Shown: positions 5,764 to 13,897, numbered from the stretch's first letter. The stretch is DNA of 19,589 nucleotides from an uncultured Clostridia bacterium (GCA_947177115.1 CAMWTG010000014.1:1-19589); one strand, 5' to 3'. Notes: generated by a model from the sequence alone, not told the origin. Numbers and translations are program-made.

Positions 5764-8019
5764 TCAGGGCTTGATCACGAAAAATTCTCCCCGCAGCAAA
5801 TCCTCTCCCCCGTCCCGGAGGAACCATTCGACCCTGCCCGGCGGCAGGACCTCCCGGCCCCCGGCGTCCCACTGGGTCAGGCTTTCCCGGGGAATATCCA
5901 GCCGGAGCGTCTCCGTCTGCCCCGGGGCCAGCTCCACCTTGGCGAAGGCGCACAGCGCACGGACCCGGGAGGCGGCGATGCCCTGGGCGCGGTGGAGGTA
6001 CAGCTGGGGCACGGCGCAGGCGGCCCGGTCCCCGGCGTTGCGGACGGCGAAGGCGATGGAAAGCGCCCCCTCCTCCGGCGCGGAAACCAGAGCGTAGTCA
6101 AAACTCGTATAGGTCAGGCCGTCTCCGAAGGAATAGCGGGGGCGGGAGACATCGTAATAGCGCATGCCCTGATAGGAGTCCTTGTAATTGTAATACACCG
6201 GCAGCTGTCCGGCGTGGTCCGGCAGCGAGACCGGCAGCCGCCCCGCCGGGGAGATCTCCCCGAACAGCAGCTTGGCCGCGGCCTCGCCTCCGGTGAGGCC
6301 GGGATAGAAGCAGCAGAAGATGGCGTCTGAGCAGGCATCGATCTCCGCCATCTCGTAGGGCCGGCCCTGGAGAAGGACGGTCACCACCGGTTTCCCCGCC
6401 TTCCGCAGCCGCCGGAGCAGCTCCAGCTGATCCCCCGGCAGGCGCAGCAGGGCGGCGTCCACATTCTCGCCGCAGTCCATAGCAGCCGTCTCCTGGTCCG
6501 CCAGAGCGCCGTTGTCCTGGAATTTTCCGCCGTTGAACCGGCTGGAGGTCCCTCCCAGCACCGCTACCACCACATCCGCCTCCCGGGCGGCGTCCTCCGC
6601 CTGGGCCAGCAGCTCCGGAGAGGACGCGAACCGCTCGCAGCCGGGGAGGAAGGCCAGATCCGCCGGACTGCCGTTCTGCCGGATCCACCGCTCCAGTCCC
6701 TGGCGGAGCGTGACGCTGGCCCCGGGCCGGACGGGAGGCGTGTAGTCTCCCAGCTGGCCGTAGAGGTCGTCGGCCCCAGGGCCGGTGAGCAGGATGCGCA
6801 GGGGCTTCCCGCCGTCCAGGGGCAGCAGGCCCCCGCAGTTTTTCAGCAGCACCATGCTTTCCTCCGTCAGGCGCTTCACCTGGGGATGGCGCTCGGGGGT
6901 ATAGCCCTGCCAATGGTCGTTTTCCGGCACAAAGGGCTCCTCAAAGAGCCCCCGGCGGAATTTCAGCTCCAGCACCCGGCCCGCCGCTTCATCGATCCGC
7001 GCCTCGCTGACCAGCCCCCGCGCCACGGCCTCCTCCAGCCGGCCGAAGGCGGTGTCCCACAGCCCCAGGTCCACCCCCGCCTCCAGAGCCAGCGCGCCGG
7101 AGGCCGTCCGGTCGCCGGTGACGGCGTCCAGCTGGTCGATGGCCACGCCGTCGCTGACCACCAGGCCGCCGAAGCCGTACTCCCCCCGCAGCAGGTCCCG
7201 CAGCAGCCAGGGGTTGGCGTGACAGTACGCGCCGTCGATCTCGTTATAGGCCGCCATGACGGCGGCGGCCCCCGCCTCCACGGCGGCTTTGGCGGCGGGG
7301 AGGTGGATCTCCCGCAGCTCCCGCTGCCCGATCCGGGCGGCGGAGGCGTTGACGCCGCCCGTGGTCTCCCCCTGGGCGCAGAAGTGCTTGGCGCATACGT
7401 CCACCCCCTGGCTCCGGATGCCCCGGACAACGGCGGCGGCAAAGCGGGCGCACAGCAGCGGGTCCTCCCCGAAGCACTCCTCGCTGCGGCCCCACCGGGG
7501 ATCCCGGAGCACGTCCAGGGCGGACACCAGGGCCAGGTCCACCCCCATCTCCCGCAGCTGCCGGCCGCAGACCTTTGCCGCTTCCTCCAGCAGCCGCGGA
7601 GACCAGCTGGCCCCCGCGGCCAGGTTCACCGGCAGCAGGCAGCCGTCCAGCCCCTGGTGGCCGTGGGGGCACTCGCTGGTCATCAGCACCGGGATGCCCA
7701 GCCGGGAGTGCTCCAGCACATACTGCTGGACCAGGTTCCGGGCTTTCGGGGCCAGCGCGCCGTCCAGCCCTGTGGAAAAATCCTTCCCGGACCAGGGGTC
7801 CGCCCGGTACAGGCCGTACAGGGCCCCCAGCCCGCCATACCGCTCCGTTTCCCTGCGGAATTCCTCCGACAGGATGATCTCCTCCCCCCGCCGCTCATAG
7901 CAGGCGAAGCCGTACAGCCGCTGGGTCAGCTGGCCCACCTTTTCCCGCAGGGTCATGCGGGACAGCAGGCCGGCGGCGCGGTCAACGGGGGAGGCTTTTG
8001 GGTCCAAATAATGCTCCAT
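5764..8019 (-). CDS. Family GH3 beta-glycosidase
   Basis: A 751-residue GH3 enzyme that would release a beta-linked sugar from the non-reducing end with retention. Domains: the N-terminal barrel (about 20-330) with KHFCAQGE (KH at 211-212) and the nucleophile D290 in LVVSDGVAID; the GH3-C alpha/beta sandwich (about 385-600, ending AGRLPVSLP); and the C-terminal fibronectin-III-like domain (about 640-745) after YSFGDGLTYTSFDY. The common SDW is SDG here. No signal peptide. The reading frame is open for 126 more codons upstream, but the ATG at 8019 has AAGGAG 6 bases before it and starts a normal family N-terminus, so it is preferred. Substrate is not evident; beta-glucosidase, beta-xylosidase or a beta-GlcNAc/beta-mannose activity are possible. 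The full architecture is unlike NagZ. Confidence 0.9.
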   Translation of the reverse strand: MEHYLDPKASPVDRAAGLLSRMTLREKVGQLTQRLYGFACYERRGEEIILSEEFRRETERYGGLGALYGLYRADPWSGKDFSTGLDGALAPKARNLVQQYVLEHSRLGIPVLMTSECPHGHQGLDGCLLPVNLAAGASWSPRLLEEAAKVCGRQLREMGVDLALVSALDVLRDPRWGRSEECFGEDPLLCARFAAAVVRGIRSQGVDVCAKHFCAQGETTGGVNASAARIGQRELREIHLPAAKAAVEAGAAAVMAAYNEIDGAYCHANPWLLRDLLRGEYGFGGLVVSDGVAIDQLDAVTGDRTASGALALEAGVDLGLWDTAFGRLEEAVARGLVSEARIDEAAGRVLELKFRRGLFEEPFVPENDHWQGYTPERHPQVKRLTEESMVLLKNCGGLLPLDGGKPLRILLTGPGADDLYGQLGDYTPPVRPGASVTLRQGLERWIRQNGSPADLAFLPGCERFASSPELLAQAEDAAREADVVVAVLGGTSSRFNGGKFQDNGALADQETAAMDCGENVDAALLRLPGDQLELLRRLRKAGKPVVTVLLQGRPYEMAEIDACSDAIFCCFYPGLTGGEAAAKLLFGEISPAGRLPVSLPDHAGQLPVYYNYKDSYQGMRYYDVSRPRYSFGDGLTYTSFDYALVSAPEEGALSIAFAVRNAGDRAACAVPQLYLHRAQGIAASRVRALCAFAKVELAPGQTETLRLDIPRESLTQWDAGGREVLPPGRVEWFLRDGGEDLLRGEFFVIKP

Positions 8020-8049
8020 AATGGGCTCCTTCCTGTGTTTTCTGAACAG

Positions 8050-8078
8050 ATTATAGCGGATGCGGATGCGCCGCGCAA
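8050..8078 (-). promoter_or_regulatory. Promoter of the GH3 gene
   Basis: On the minus strand: -35 TTGCGC (8073-8078), a 17-base spacer, and a perfect -10 TATAAT (8050-8055). The predicted start near 8043 is about 24 bases before the ATG at 8019. Confidence 0.65.
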
Positions 8079-8154
8079 GACCTCCCTCTTCCGTCAAATG
8101 GTAGAAAAGCAAAAAGGGGTTCTTTTCCATACTATAAAGAGACTTTGCGATACT

Positions 8155-8183
8155 TTTCTTTCCGGGAACAAAAACGCTATAAT
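8155..8183 (+). promoter_or_regulatory. Probable activator-dependent promoter of the ABC importer
   Basis: A perfect -10 TATAAT (8178-8183) has no good -35 at 17 or 18 bases (TTTCTT or TTTTCT). That pattern is typical of promoters that need an activator, and the AraC-type regulator at 4155 is an obvious candidate. The leader would be about 160 bases. Confidence 0.5.
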
Positions 8184-8351
8184 AATTCCCGGCGATGCGG
8201 TTTGATTTTGTGAAAAACCACAAAGGGAAAAGCCGTATTGCACGATTCAGCAGCCCGCCCCACGGCCTGCCTGGCCGCTTTGGAAGCGTTCGGCCGGCGT
8301 TTGTCGAGCGGATGTGCAGGGTGAGAAGACGGCGGGGAGAAAGGAAGAAAG

Positions 8352-9341
8352 GTGAAACGAATGCAAGAGAACAAAGCCCCAGCGACAGCCCAGGCAAAAC
8401 CGCTGAAGAAGAAGAGCAAGTGGACCAAGGACGATACCGAGCTGACCATCCTGGCCCTGCCCACCACCGTGTGGTACATACTCTTCTGTTACCTGCCCAT
8501 GTTCGGCATCATTCTGGCGTTCAAGGATTACACGATCACGCCGGGAGCAAACTTCCTTACCAGCCTGCTTAACAGCAAATGGGTGGCCTTTGACAACTTC
8601 AAGTATTTCTTTGGCCTCCGGGATTTCCCCCAGATCCTGCGCAACACCATTCTTTACAATCTGGTATTCATCGTTCTGGACATTGTCCTGCCCGTAGGAT
8701 TGGCGATCATCATCAGCAATATCTACAGCAAGCGGAAGTCCAAGACCTATCAGACGCTGATGTTCATGCCCCACTTCATGAGCTGGGTCGTGGTCAGCTA
8801 CTTTGTCTACGCCTTCCTGGTCACCGACAAGGGCCTGCTCAACGCCATTATCCGTTTCTTCGGCGGCGAAAACGTGGCCTGGTACTCCACTGCCAAGTAC
8901 TGGCCGGTCATCATCGTCATCATGCATGTGTGGAAGGTGCTGGGTTACAAGATGGTCGTCTATCTGGCCAGCATCACCGGCATCGACAACAGCCTCTATG
9001 AGGCGGCGGTGCTGGACGGCGCTACCAAGTTCCAGCAGGCCAAGTACATCACCATCCCCGCCCTGAAGCCCATCATCATCATGATGTTCATCCTGGCCGT
9101 TGGCGGCATCTTCTCCTCCGACTTCGGCCTGTTCTACCAGGTGTCCCGCGGCGCGAACCAGCCCCTGACCCCCATGGTGGCGACCCTGGACGTGAAGGTC
9201 TACCAGATGCTGACGTCCGGCACCATCGGTCTGGGCAAGACAACGGCGGCTTCCCTGTTCCAGTCGGTGGTCGGCTGCATCACCATCCTGACAGCCAACG
9301 CGATCGTGCGCAGATACGACCGCGCCAGCGCGTTGATTTAA
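8352..9341 (+). CDS. CUT1-type sugar ABC transporter permease (LplB-like)
   Basis: A 329-residue inner membrane permease of a carbohydrate importer. The first 30 or so residues are basic and hydrophilic; about six hydrophobic segments follow, the first around residues 31-56 (LTILALPTTVWYILFCYLPM). The conserved EAA loop that docks the ATPase is EAAVLDGATKFQQAKYITIP (217-236). The sequence is of the LplB type found with DUF3502 binding proteins. The start may be GTG 8352 (AAAGGA six bases before) or ATG 8361 (AAAGGTG before it); the difference is three residues. It pairs with the next permease 13 bases downstream. No ATPase gene is present here, so a shared MsmX-type ATPase elsewhere is expected. 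Confidence 0.92.
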   Translation: MKRMQENKAPATAQAKPLKKKSKWTKDDTELTILALPTTVWYILFCYLPMFGIILAFKDYTITPGANFLTSLLNSKWVAFDNFKYFFGLRDFPQILRNTILYNLVFIVLDIVLPVGLAIIISNIYSKRKSKTYQTLMFMPHFMSWVVVSYFVYAFLVTDKGLLNAIIRFFGGENVAWYSTAKYWPVIIVIMHVWKVLGYKMVVYLASITGIDNSLYEAAVLDGATKFQQAKYITIPALKPIIIMMFILAVGGIFSSDFGLFYQVSRGANQPLTPMVATLDVKVYQMLTSGTIGLGKTTAASLFQSVVGCITILTANAIVRRYDRASALI

Positions 9342-9354
9342 AGGAGGCGGCGAC

Positions 9355-10299
9355 ATGAGTAAAGCGAAAAAAGAAAAAGCGGTCAGCGGCGATACCCTCA
9401 GCCGCCTGAACCGGATCCATCCGGTGACCAACTTCCTGTTCAACCTGATGTTTTTGATCGTGGCTCTGGCCTGCTTCCTGCCCATCATTTTCATCCTGAT
9501 GATCTCCATTACGGACAACAACATCATCCGTACCGAGGGATATAAGGTGTTTGTCACCGCCCGGACCTTCTCCGGCGATGCGTACAGCTATCTGTGGAGC
9601 CAGCGGCAGACCATCCTCCACGCCCTGTGGGTCTCCGTGTACGTCACGGTGCTGGGCACGGTCTTTGGCGTGATGCTCACCAGCCTGATGGGCTACGTCC
9701 TGAGCCGGACGGAGCACAAGCTGAACAATTTCCTGACCATCCTGGTGTTTATCCCCATGGTCTTCGGCGGCGGTATGACGGCCTCCTACGTGATCAACTC
9801 CCAGGTGCTGCACCTGTCCGATACCATGTGGGTCCTGATCCTGCCTCTGGCGGTCAGCAGCTTCAACGTGACCATCGCCCGGACCTTCTTCCGCACCACC
9901 ATACCGGACGGCATCATCGAATCGGCAAAAATTGACGGCGCCAGCCAGTGGACGGTGTTCTTCCGGATCATCCTGCCCATTTCCAAGCCCGTGCTGGCCA
10001 CCATTGGCCTGTTCCTGGCCTTCGGCTATTGGAACGACTGGTTCCAGGCCAAGCTGTACATCAGCAACGACAGCCTCTACTCCCTCCAGGCTATGCTGGA
10101 CCAGATGCAGAACAACCTGGAGTACCTGACCAAGAACCCCTCGGCCGGTCTGAGTATCTCTGATCTGAAGAAGAACATGCCTCAGGAATCCGTGCGAATG
10201 GCTATCGCCTTCGTGGTTGCCGTGCCTATCGCCTGCGTGTATCCCTTCTTCCAGAAGTACTTTATCTCCGGCCTGACCGTGGGCGCGGTGAAGGGATAA
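9355..10299 (+). CDS. CUT1-type sugar ABC transporter permease (YtcP/AraQ-like)
   Basis: A 314-residue permease, the second half of the channel. The first membrane segment is about residues 28-51, and the EAA loop is ESAKIDGASQWTVFFRIILP (189-208) followed by SKPVLATIGLFLAFGYWNDWF. The end, FFQKYFISGLTVGAVKG, is characteristic of the YtcP branch. A full AAAGGAGG lies 7 bases before the ATG. It is followed by two strong stem-loops and then the binding protein gene. With the LplB-like partner it should form the heterodimeric channel for an oligosaccharide, here plausibly a mannosyl-GlcNAc oligosaccharide from the context. Confidence 0.93.
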   Translation: MSKAKKEKAVSGDTLSRLNRIHPVTNFLFNLMFLIVALACFLPIIFILMISITDNNIIRTEGYKVFVTARTFSGDAYSYLWSQRQTILHALWVSVYVTVLGTVFGVMLTSLMGYVLSRTEHKLNNFLTILVFIPMVFGGGMTASYVINSQVLHLSDTMWVLILPLAVSSFNVTIARTFFRTTIPDGIIESAKIDGASQWTVFFRIILPISKPVLATIGLFLAFGYWNDWFQAKLYISNDSLYSLQAMLDQMQNNLEYLTKNPSAGLSISDLKKNMPQESVRMAIAFVVAVPIACVYPFFQKYFISGLTVGAVKG

Positions 10300-10327
10300 C
10301 GTATGTTCTTGCTCCATTGGAGCAACC

Positions 10328-10360
10328 TATTACTTCCGAACTTCAGGTTCGGAAGTAATA
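10328..10360 (+). repeat. Stem-loop 1 between permease and binding protein
   Basis: A perfect 14-bp stem, left arm TATTACTTCCGAAC (10328-10341), 5-nt loop TTCAG, right arm 10347-10360. No T-run follows, so it is more likely an mRNA processing or stabilising structure, or an operator, than a terminator. Confidence 0.7.
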
Positions 10361-10369
10361 CGCCTGATC

Positions 10370-10393
10370 GCAGGGCGGGATATCCCGCCCTGC
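10370..10393 (+). repeat. Stem-loop 2 between permease and binding protein
   Basis: A 24-nt perfect palindrome (half-site GCAGGGCGGGAT), 9 bases after stem-loop 1. TTTTT begins about 12 bases later, too far for a standard terminator, though a weak one is possible. Confidence 0.65.
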
Positions 10394-10493
10394 ATCGTGA
10401 AAATTTTTGCGCCCGCACCTTTTATCGTATTGAATGGCTCCCGCCATTTGATAGATCGCAGCACACATATCAACCATTAAAAAGGAGGAAACA

Positions 10494-12008
10494 TTGAAAA
10501 TGAAGAAATTTCTTGCTCTGTTCCTGGCTTCCGTCATGACGCTGGCCCTGCTGGCCGGCTGCGGCGGCGGCAACAACGATGCCCCTGCGGATGACGGCAA
10601 TACCCCCGACACCAACCAGGGCGACACCAACAACCCCCCCGCGCCCGTCACCGATGACAGCGGCTACCCCGTCATCACCTGGTACCAGGTGGGCAGCGGC
10701 CAGCCTGCTAACATCGATTCCTGGACCGAGAAGGCCAACGCCTATCTGGAGGAGAAGATCGGCGTGCATATCAACATCCAGTGCGTCTCCTGGGGTCCCT
10801 GGGGCGACCGCCGCAGCGTTATCGTCCAGACCAACGAGCCCTATGACATCATGTTCACCGATGCCAGCACCTACGCCAACGATGTGAAGATGGGCGCATT
10901 CGCCGATCTGACCGACCTGCTGGCCCAGTGCCCCGGCATTGAGGAGGCAATTCCCGCCGACTTCATCGATGCCGCCAAGATCGATGGCAGGATCTACGGC
11001 ATCCCCGCCTACAAGGACAGCGCCGCCCAGCAGTTCTTTGTCTGGACCAAGGAGCAGGTAGAGGCCTACTATCCCGATTGGGCCAATATTCACACCATCG
11101 AGGACGCTACCGCTGCCCTCCAGGCTCTGAAGGACGGCACCGGCGAGGCTCCCCTGCTGCTGAACAAGGACGGCATTTCCGCCATTCCCGAAAACTGCTA
11201 TGACGGCATGGGCATCGGTCTGGCCGCGCTGGGCATCAGCTACCGCGATGGCTCCAACAAGGTCGTTTCCGTCTATGAGCAGCCCGATGTTCTCGACCAG
11301 TTCAAGATCGTCCAGCAGTGGATGGAGAGCGGCCTCATCAACTCTGACGCCGCTACCGCCAACGAAGCCACCGGCATGTGCGGCGTAGGCTTTGCCCAGG
11401 GCTGGCCCGCTGCCGCCAAGGGCTGGGGCGATGGCCGCGGCGCCGAGGTCGTAGTTTCCACCTATAGGGAGCCTGTGCTGTCCACCCAGACCGCTCTGGG
11501 TTCCATGGCCTGCATCTCCGCATCCTCCGCTCATCCCCTGGAGGCGCTGAAGCTCATCGAGCTGGTCAACACCGACACCACTTTCCGCGATATGCTGGCC
11601 TACGGTGAAGAGGGTGTGAACTTCGAGTACGTGGAAGCCTTCGGCGAGCAGCGCGTCCACAAGATCAACACCGACTGGACGCTGGCCGCCTACACCCAGG
11701 GCAAGACCATCCACATGACCGCCGAGGATACCAGCGAGGTCAACCCCTACGTGGACGAGATCCTGGTGCAGAACGAGAACGCCGTCCGGTCCCCCGCCAT
11801 GGGCTTCTCCTTCGACAACACCAACGTTGCTGACCAGATCGCCGCCTGCCAGGCCATCTTCAACGAGTACAAGGGCATCATCCACACCGGTACCGGCGAT
11901 GTGGAAGCCAACGTGGCCGCTATGATGGCCGCCATGCGCGATTCCGGCTTCGATGAGATCGTTGCCGAAGTGCAGGTCCAGCTGGATGAATATCTGGCCA
12001 ACAAGTAA
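10494..12008 (+). CDS. Sugar ABC transporter substrate-binding lipoprotein (DUF3502 C-terminus)
   Basis: A 504-residue extracellular binding protein anchored by a lipid. The signal is KKFLALFLASVMTLALLAGC with lipobox LAGC (Cys23), then a flexible Asn/Asp/Pro/Thr-rich linker (about 24-52). The mature protein is a family-1 sugar-binding fold, and the last 130 or so residues (from about DMLAYGEEGVNFEYVE through GFSFDN to QVQLDEYLANK) match DUF3502. Translation may start at TTG 10494 (AGGAGG 5 bases before) or ATG 10500 (11 bases before). The codon choice is strongly biased to C-ending codons, more than in its neighbours, as expected for a highly expressed protein. It would capture the oligosaccharide for the two permeases. 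A clear terminator follows. Which sugar it binds is not evident. Confidence 0.93.
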   Translation: MKMKKFLALFLASVMTLALLAGCGGGNNDAPADDGNTPDTNQGDTNNPPAPVTDDSGYPVITWYQVGSGQPANIDSWTEKANAYLEEKIGVHINIQCVSWGPWGDRRSVIVQTNEPYDIMFTDASTYANDVKMGAFADLTDLLAQCPGIEEAIPADFIDAAKIDGRIYGIPAYKDSAAQQFFVWTKEQVEAYYPDWANIHTIEDATAALQALKDGTGEAPLLLNKDGISAIPENCYDGMGIGLAALGISYRDGSNKVVSVYEQPDVLDQFKIVQQWMESGLINSDAATANEATGMCGVGFAQGWPAAAKGWGDGRGAEVVVSTYREPVLSTQTALGSMACISASSAHPLEALKLIELVNTDTTFRDMLAYGEEGVNFEYVEAFGEQRVHKINTDWTLAAYTQGKTIHMTAEDTSEVNPYVDEILVQNENAVRSPAMGFSFDNTNVADQIAACQAIFNEYKGIIHTGTGDVEANVAAMMAAMRDSGFDEIVAEVQVQLDEYLANK

Positions 12009-12040
12009 TTCTCTGAAAGCACTGTAATAACAGGCAAAGC

Positions 12041-12072
12041 GCGGGGCCGCCGCATATCTGCGGCGGCCCCGC
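12041..12072 (+). terminator. Strong hairpin after the binding protein gene
   Basis: A perfect 14-bp GC-only-type stem (GCGGGGCCGCCGCA, 12041-12054; complement 12059-12072) with a TATC loop begins 32 bases after the stop. No T-run follows directly, so termination may be partial, or the hairpin may protect the 3' end. Confidence 0.7.
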
Positions 12073-12078
12073 AAGTAT

Positions 12079-12255
12079 GAGGCGTGCGTACTTTTTTCCT
12101 GAACGGGAAGGGTATCAAAAGAAAACTTTGACGCGGAACCAAATTTCTGCTTATGTTTTACGCGGGTCTGCCGATAATGACCTGTAGCAAGGCGTGAGCC
12201 TTGGGCCAAAAGTTCTTTTTTGATACTTTTTTCAAGAAAAAAGTATGTACGCCTC
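12079..12255. repeat. Inverted pair of dispersed hairpin repeats (copies 2 and 3)
   Basis: Copy 2 (12209-12260, plus orientation) starts AAAGTTCTTTTTTGATAC, holds a perfect 10-bp stem ATACTTTTTT / AAAAAAGTAT with loop CAAG, and ends ACGCCTCTAAAA. Copy 3 (12079-12129) is the same order of blocks read on the minus strand: AAAGTTTTCTTTTGATAC, then GGAAAAAAGTACGCACGCCTC, with a diverged centre. Together they form a long imperfect inverted repeat around about 79 bases. Copy 1 is at 385-440. The paired arms and non-coding nature suggest a small mobile or dispersed element. Confidence 0.6.
12128..12157 (+). promoter_or_regulatory. Candidate promoter for the GH130 gene
   Basis: -35 TTGACG (12128-12133), an 18-base spacer, and -10 TATGTT (12152-12157). 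It lies between the two arms of the inverted repeat and downstream of the hairpin that ends the importer operon. If real, it gives GH130 its own transcript with a leader of about 120 bases. Confidence 0.35.
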
Positions 12256-12283
12256 TAAAACTTTTTGCGTACAAGGAGAAGCT

Positions 12284-13273
12284 ATGAGCAAGATCATTGG
12301 AAACGAACTGAAAAATCTGCCCTGGGAACCCAAGCCGGCGGACTGCGTCATGCCCGTCTGGCGCTACAGCGGCAACCCCATCATCGGCCGCCACGCCATC
12401 AAGCGCTCCAACAGCGTGTTCAACAGCGCGGTGGTCCCCTTCGGCGAGGGCTTCGCCGGCGTGTTCCGCTGCGACAGCCGGTCGGTGAGCATGGACATTT
12501 TCCCCGGCTTCAGCAAAGACGGCATTCACTGGGAGATCCGGGACGAGCCCGTCCATTTCCTGGGGGATGATCCGGAGGTCACCAAGCGGGAGTACCGCTA
12601 CGACCCCCGGGTGTGCCTCATTGATGGGAAGTACTACGTCACCTGGTGCAACGGCTACCACGGCCCCACCATCGGCGTGGGCTGGACGGAGGACTTTGAG
12701 ACCTTCCACCAGCTGGAGAACGCCTTCCTGCCCTACAACCGCAACGGCGTGCTGTTCCCCCGGAAGATAGGTGGCATGTATATGATGCTCTCCCGGCCCA
12801 GCGACACGGGGCATACGCCCTTCGGGGACATCTTCGTTAGCCAGAGCCCGGATCTGAAGTTCTGGGGCTGCCACCGCCATGTCATGAGCACCGTCAAGGG
12901 AGACGAGTCCGCCTGGCAGTCCACCAAGATCGGTGCAGGCCCCATTCCCATTGAGACGGACGAGGGGTGGCTGATGATCTACCACGGGGTCATCAATACC
13001 TGCAACGGCTTTGTCTACCGCATGGGCTGCGCCCTGCTGGATATCGACCAGCCCTGGAAGGTGCTGTACCGGAGCAAGGATTATATCATGGCCCCTTGGG
13101 AAACCTATGAGTGCATGGGCGATGTGCCCAACGTGGTCTTCCCCTGCGCCACCCTCACCGATGCCGCCACTGGGCGCATCGCCATTTACTACGGCTGCGC
13201 GGATACCGTCACCGGGATCGCGTTTACCACGGTGGATGAGCTGCTGGGGTACGTGAAGGAGAACGCGCTGTAA
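12284..13273 (+). CDS. Family GH130 beta-mannoside phosphorylase
   Basis: A 329-residue GH130 enzyme that would cleave a beta-1,4-mannosyl bond with phosphate, giving mannose-1-phosphate. The five-bladed beta-propeller signatures are clear: NPIIGRHAIKRSNSVFNSAV (31-50), the general-acid Asp D107 in YRYDPRV, phosphate-site basic residues in the LFPRKIGG (R160) and MIYHGV (H234) strands, and APWETYE near the end. No signal peptide, so cytoplasmic. Start: ATG 12284 with AAGGAG 5 bases before it; the frame stays open 13 codons further upstream into the repeat, which is not favoured. Family members act on Man-GlcNAc, Man-Glc or mannooligosaccharides. With GH38 and GH20 nearby and no endo-mannanase, Man-beta-1,4-GlcNAc from N-glycans is the best guess. 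Confidence 0.92.
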   Translation: MSKIIGNELKNLPWEPKPADCVMPVWRYSGNPIIGRHAIKRSNSVFNSAVVPFGEGFAGVFRCDSRSVSMDIFPGFSKDGIHWEIRDEPVHFLGDDPEVTKREYRYDPRVCLIDGKYYVTWCNGYHGPTIGVGWTEDFETFHQLENAFLPYNRNGVLFPRKIGGMYMMLSRPSDTGHTPFGDIFVSQSPDLKFWGCHRHVMSTVKGDESAWQSTKIGAGPIPIETDEGWLMIYHGVINTCNGFVYRMGCALLDIDQPWKVLYRSKDYIMAPWETYECMGDVPNVVFPCATLTDAATGRIAIYYGCADTVTGIAFTTVDELLGYVKENAL

Positions 13274-13306
13274 CCGTATCTCAGCAGGCGGAGGGAGGCG
13301 CATTTT

Positions 13307-13897
13307 ATGGCAAATATCAAGGGTACGGTTGCGGGCAGAGAAGGAGTCCTTGCCTCGGTATTGATAGAAATCAAAAATGAGCACTTTGAAACAATGTATC
13401 AAACACTCAGCGATGAAAGCGGAAAATTTGAGTTGTCTGCGCCTGATGGATCATATCCGTTTTTGACGGCTGTTCGTGACTATGGCGGTCAATATTTGGA
13501 ATATTGGGCACAAAATGTCCCTGCACAGCAGGAAGTGGAGCTGCACATACGAATTGACACACTGGAAGTGTATGGGCTCCATGCGTTTATCGTGAAAGGC
13601 GCCGCAAATGCGCTGAGCATTTACTTTCGGCCGATGAGCCTGGAAAAATTCAAAGCCGGTGAAGCTGATATTGCACCCGTTCTTAAGGAAAACGATATCA
13701 CTGTTTTTGTAAACGGCCAGGAGAGCAAAGTATATGTAGCGAATCTGGTGCGGGAGTATATCGGGAAAGAGGACGAGTATTTATCGGCCTACTTGATTCA
13801 ATCTTCCATCCCGGAAGGCGTTAAAGAATGGGAGCGCATTGATATAACCATTTGTGATTCTGAAAACCATTTTGGCTGTGCCACGTTGTTTTGTTAG
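13307..13897 (+). CDS. Unknown protein with carboxypeptidase-regulatory-like N-terminal domain
   Basis: A 196-residue protein I cannot assign to a function. Residues 1-85 have the pattern of a small transthyretin/carboxypeptidase-regulatory-like beta domain: KGTVAGREGVLASVLIEI, then SDESGKFELSAPDGSY. The rest looks like a second beta-rich domain (ITVFVNGQES, then VYVANLVREY). There is no signal peptide or membrane segment, and Cys191 and Cys196 sit near the end. GGAGGG lies 11 bases before the ATG, and the gene starts 33 bases after GH130 in the same direction. Its base composition differs sharply: counted lines 13381-13500 are 40-47% GC against about 62% in a GH130 line, and it uses A/T-ending codons. 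That suggests recent acquisition. It may be a passenger, not part of the glycan pathway. Confidence 0.75.
   Translation: MANIKGTVAGREGVLASVLIEIKNEHFETMYQTLSDESGKFELSAPDGSYPFLTAVRDYGGQYLEYWAQNVPAQQEVELHIRIDTLEVYGLHAFIVKGAANALSIYFRPMSLEKFKAGEADIAPVLKENDITVFVNGQESKVYVANLVREYIGKEDEYLSAYLIQSSIPEGVKEWERIDITICDSENHFGCATLFC

Larger units (their letters stand above)
8020..8351. other. Divergent control region between GH3 and the ABC importer
   Basis: No gene is supported in this 332-base gap. It holds a promoter for GH3 (8050-8078), a -10 element for the importer (8178-8183) and a small inverted repeat TTTGTG-N6-CACAAA (8207-8224) just after the predicted importer start point. The block 8146-8183 (GATACTTTTCTTTC then AAAAACGC and TATAA) resembles a worn copy of the hairpin repeat seen at 385-440. 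Confidence 0.5.

Noticed and set aside
8280..8293. A possible catabolite repression (cre) site, TGGAAGCGTTCGGC
   Set aside because: Four of the ten fixed positions of the cre consensus disagree.
8020..8397. An N-terminal extension of GH3 by 126 residues
   Set aside because: It runs through both promoters, has no family similarity, and the ATG at 8019 has an excellent ribosome site.
10470..12209. A 579-codon antisense frame over the binding protein gene
   Set aside because: Gly/Val/Leu repeat-like translation caused by the strong C-ending codon bias of the true gene on the plus strand.
12245..12283. A 13-codon N-terminal extension of GH130
   Set aside because: The extension lies in the repeat copy, and AAGGAG is correctly spaced from ATG 12284.
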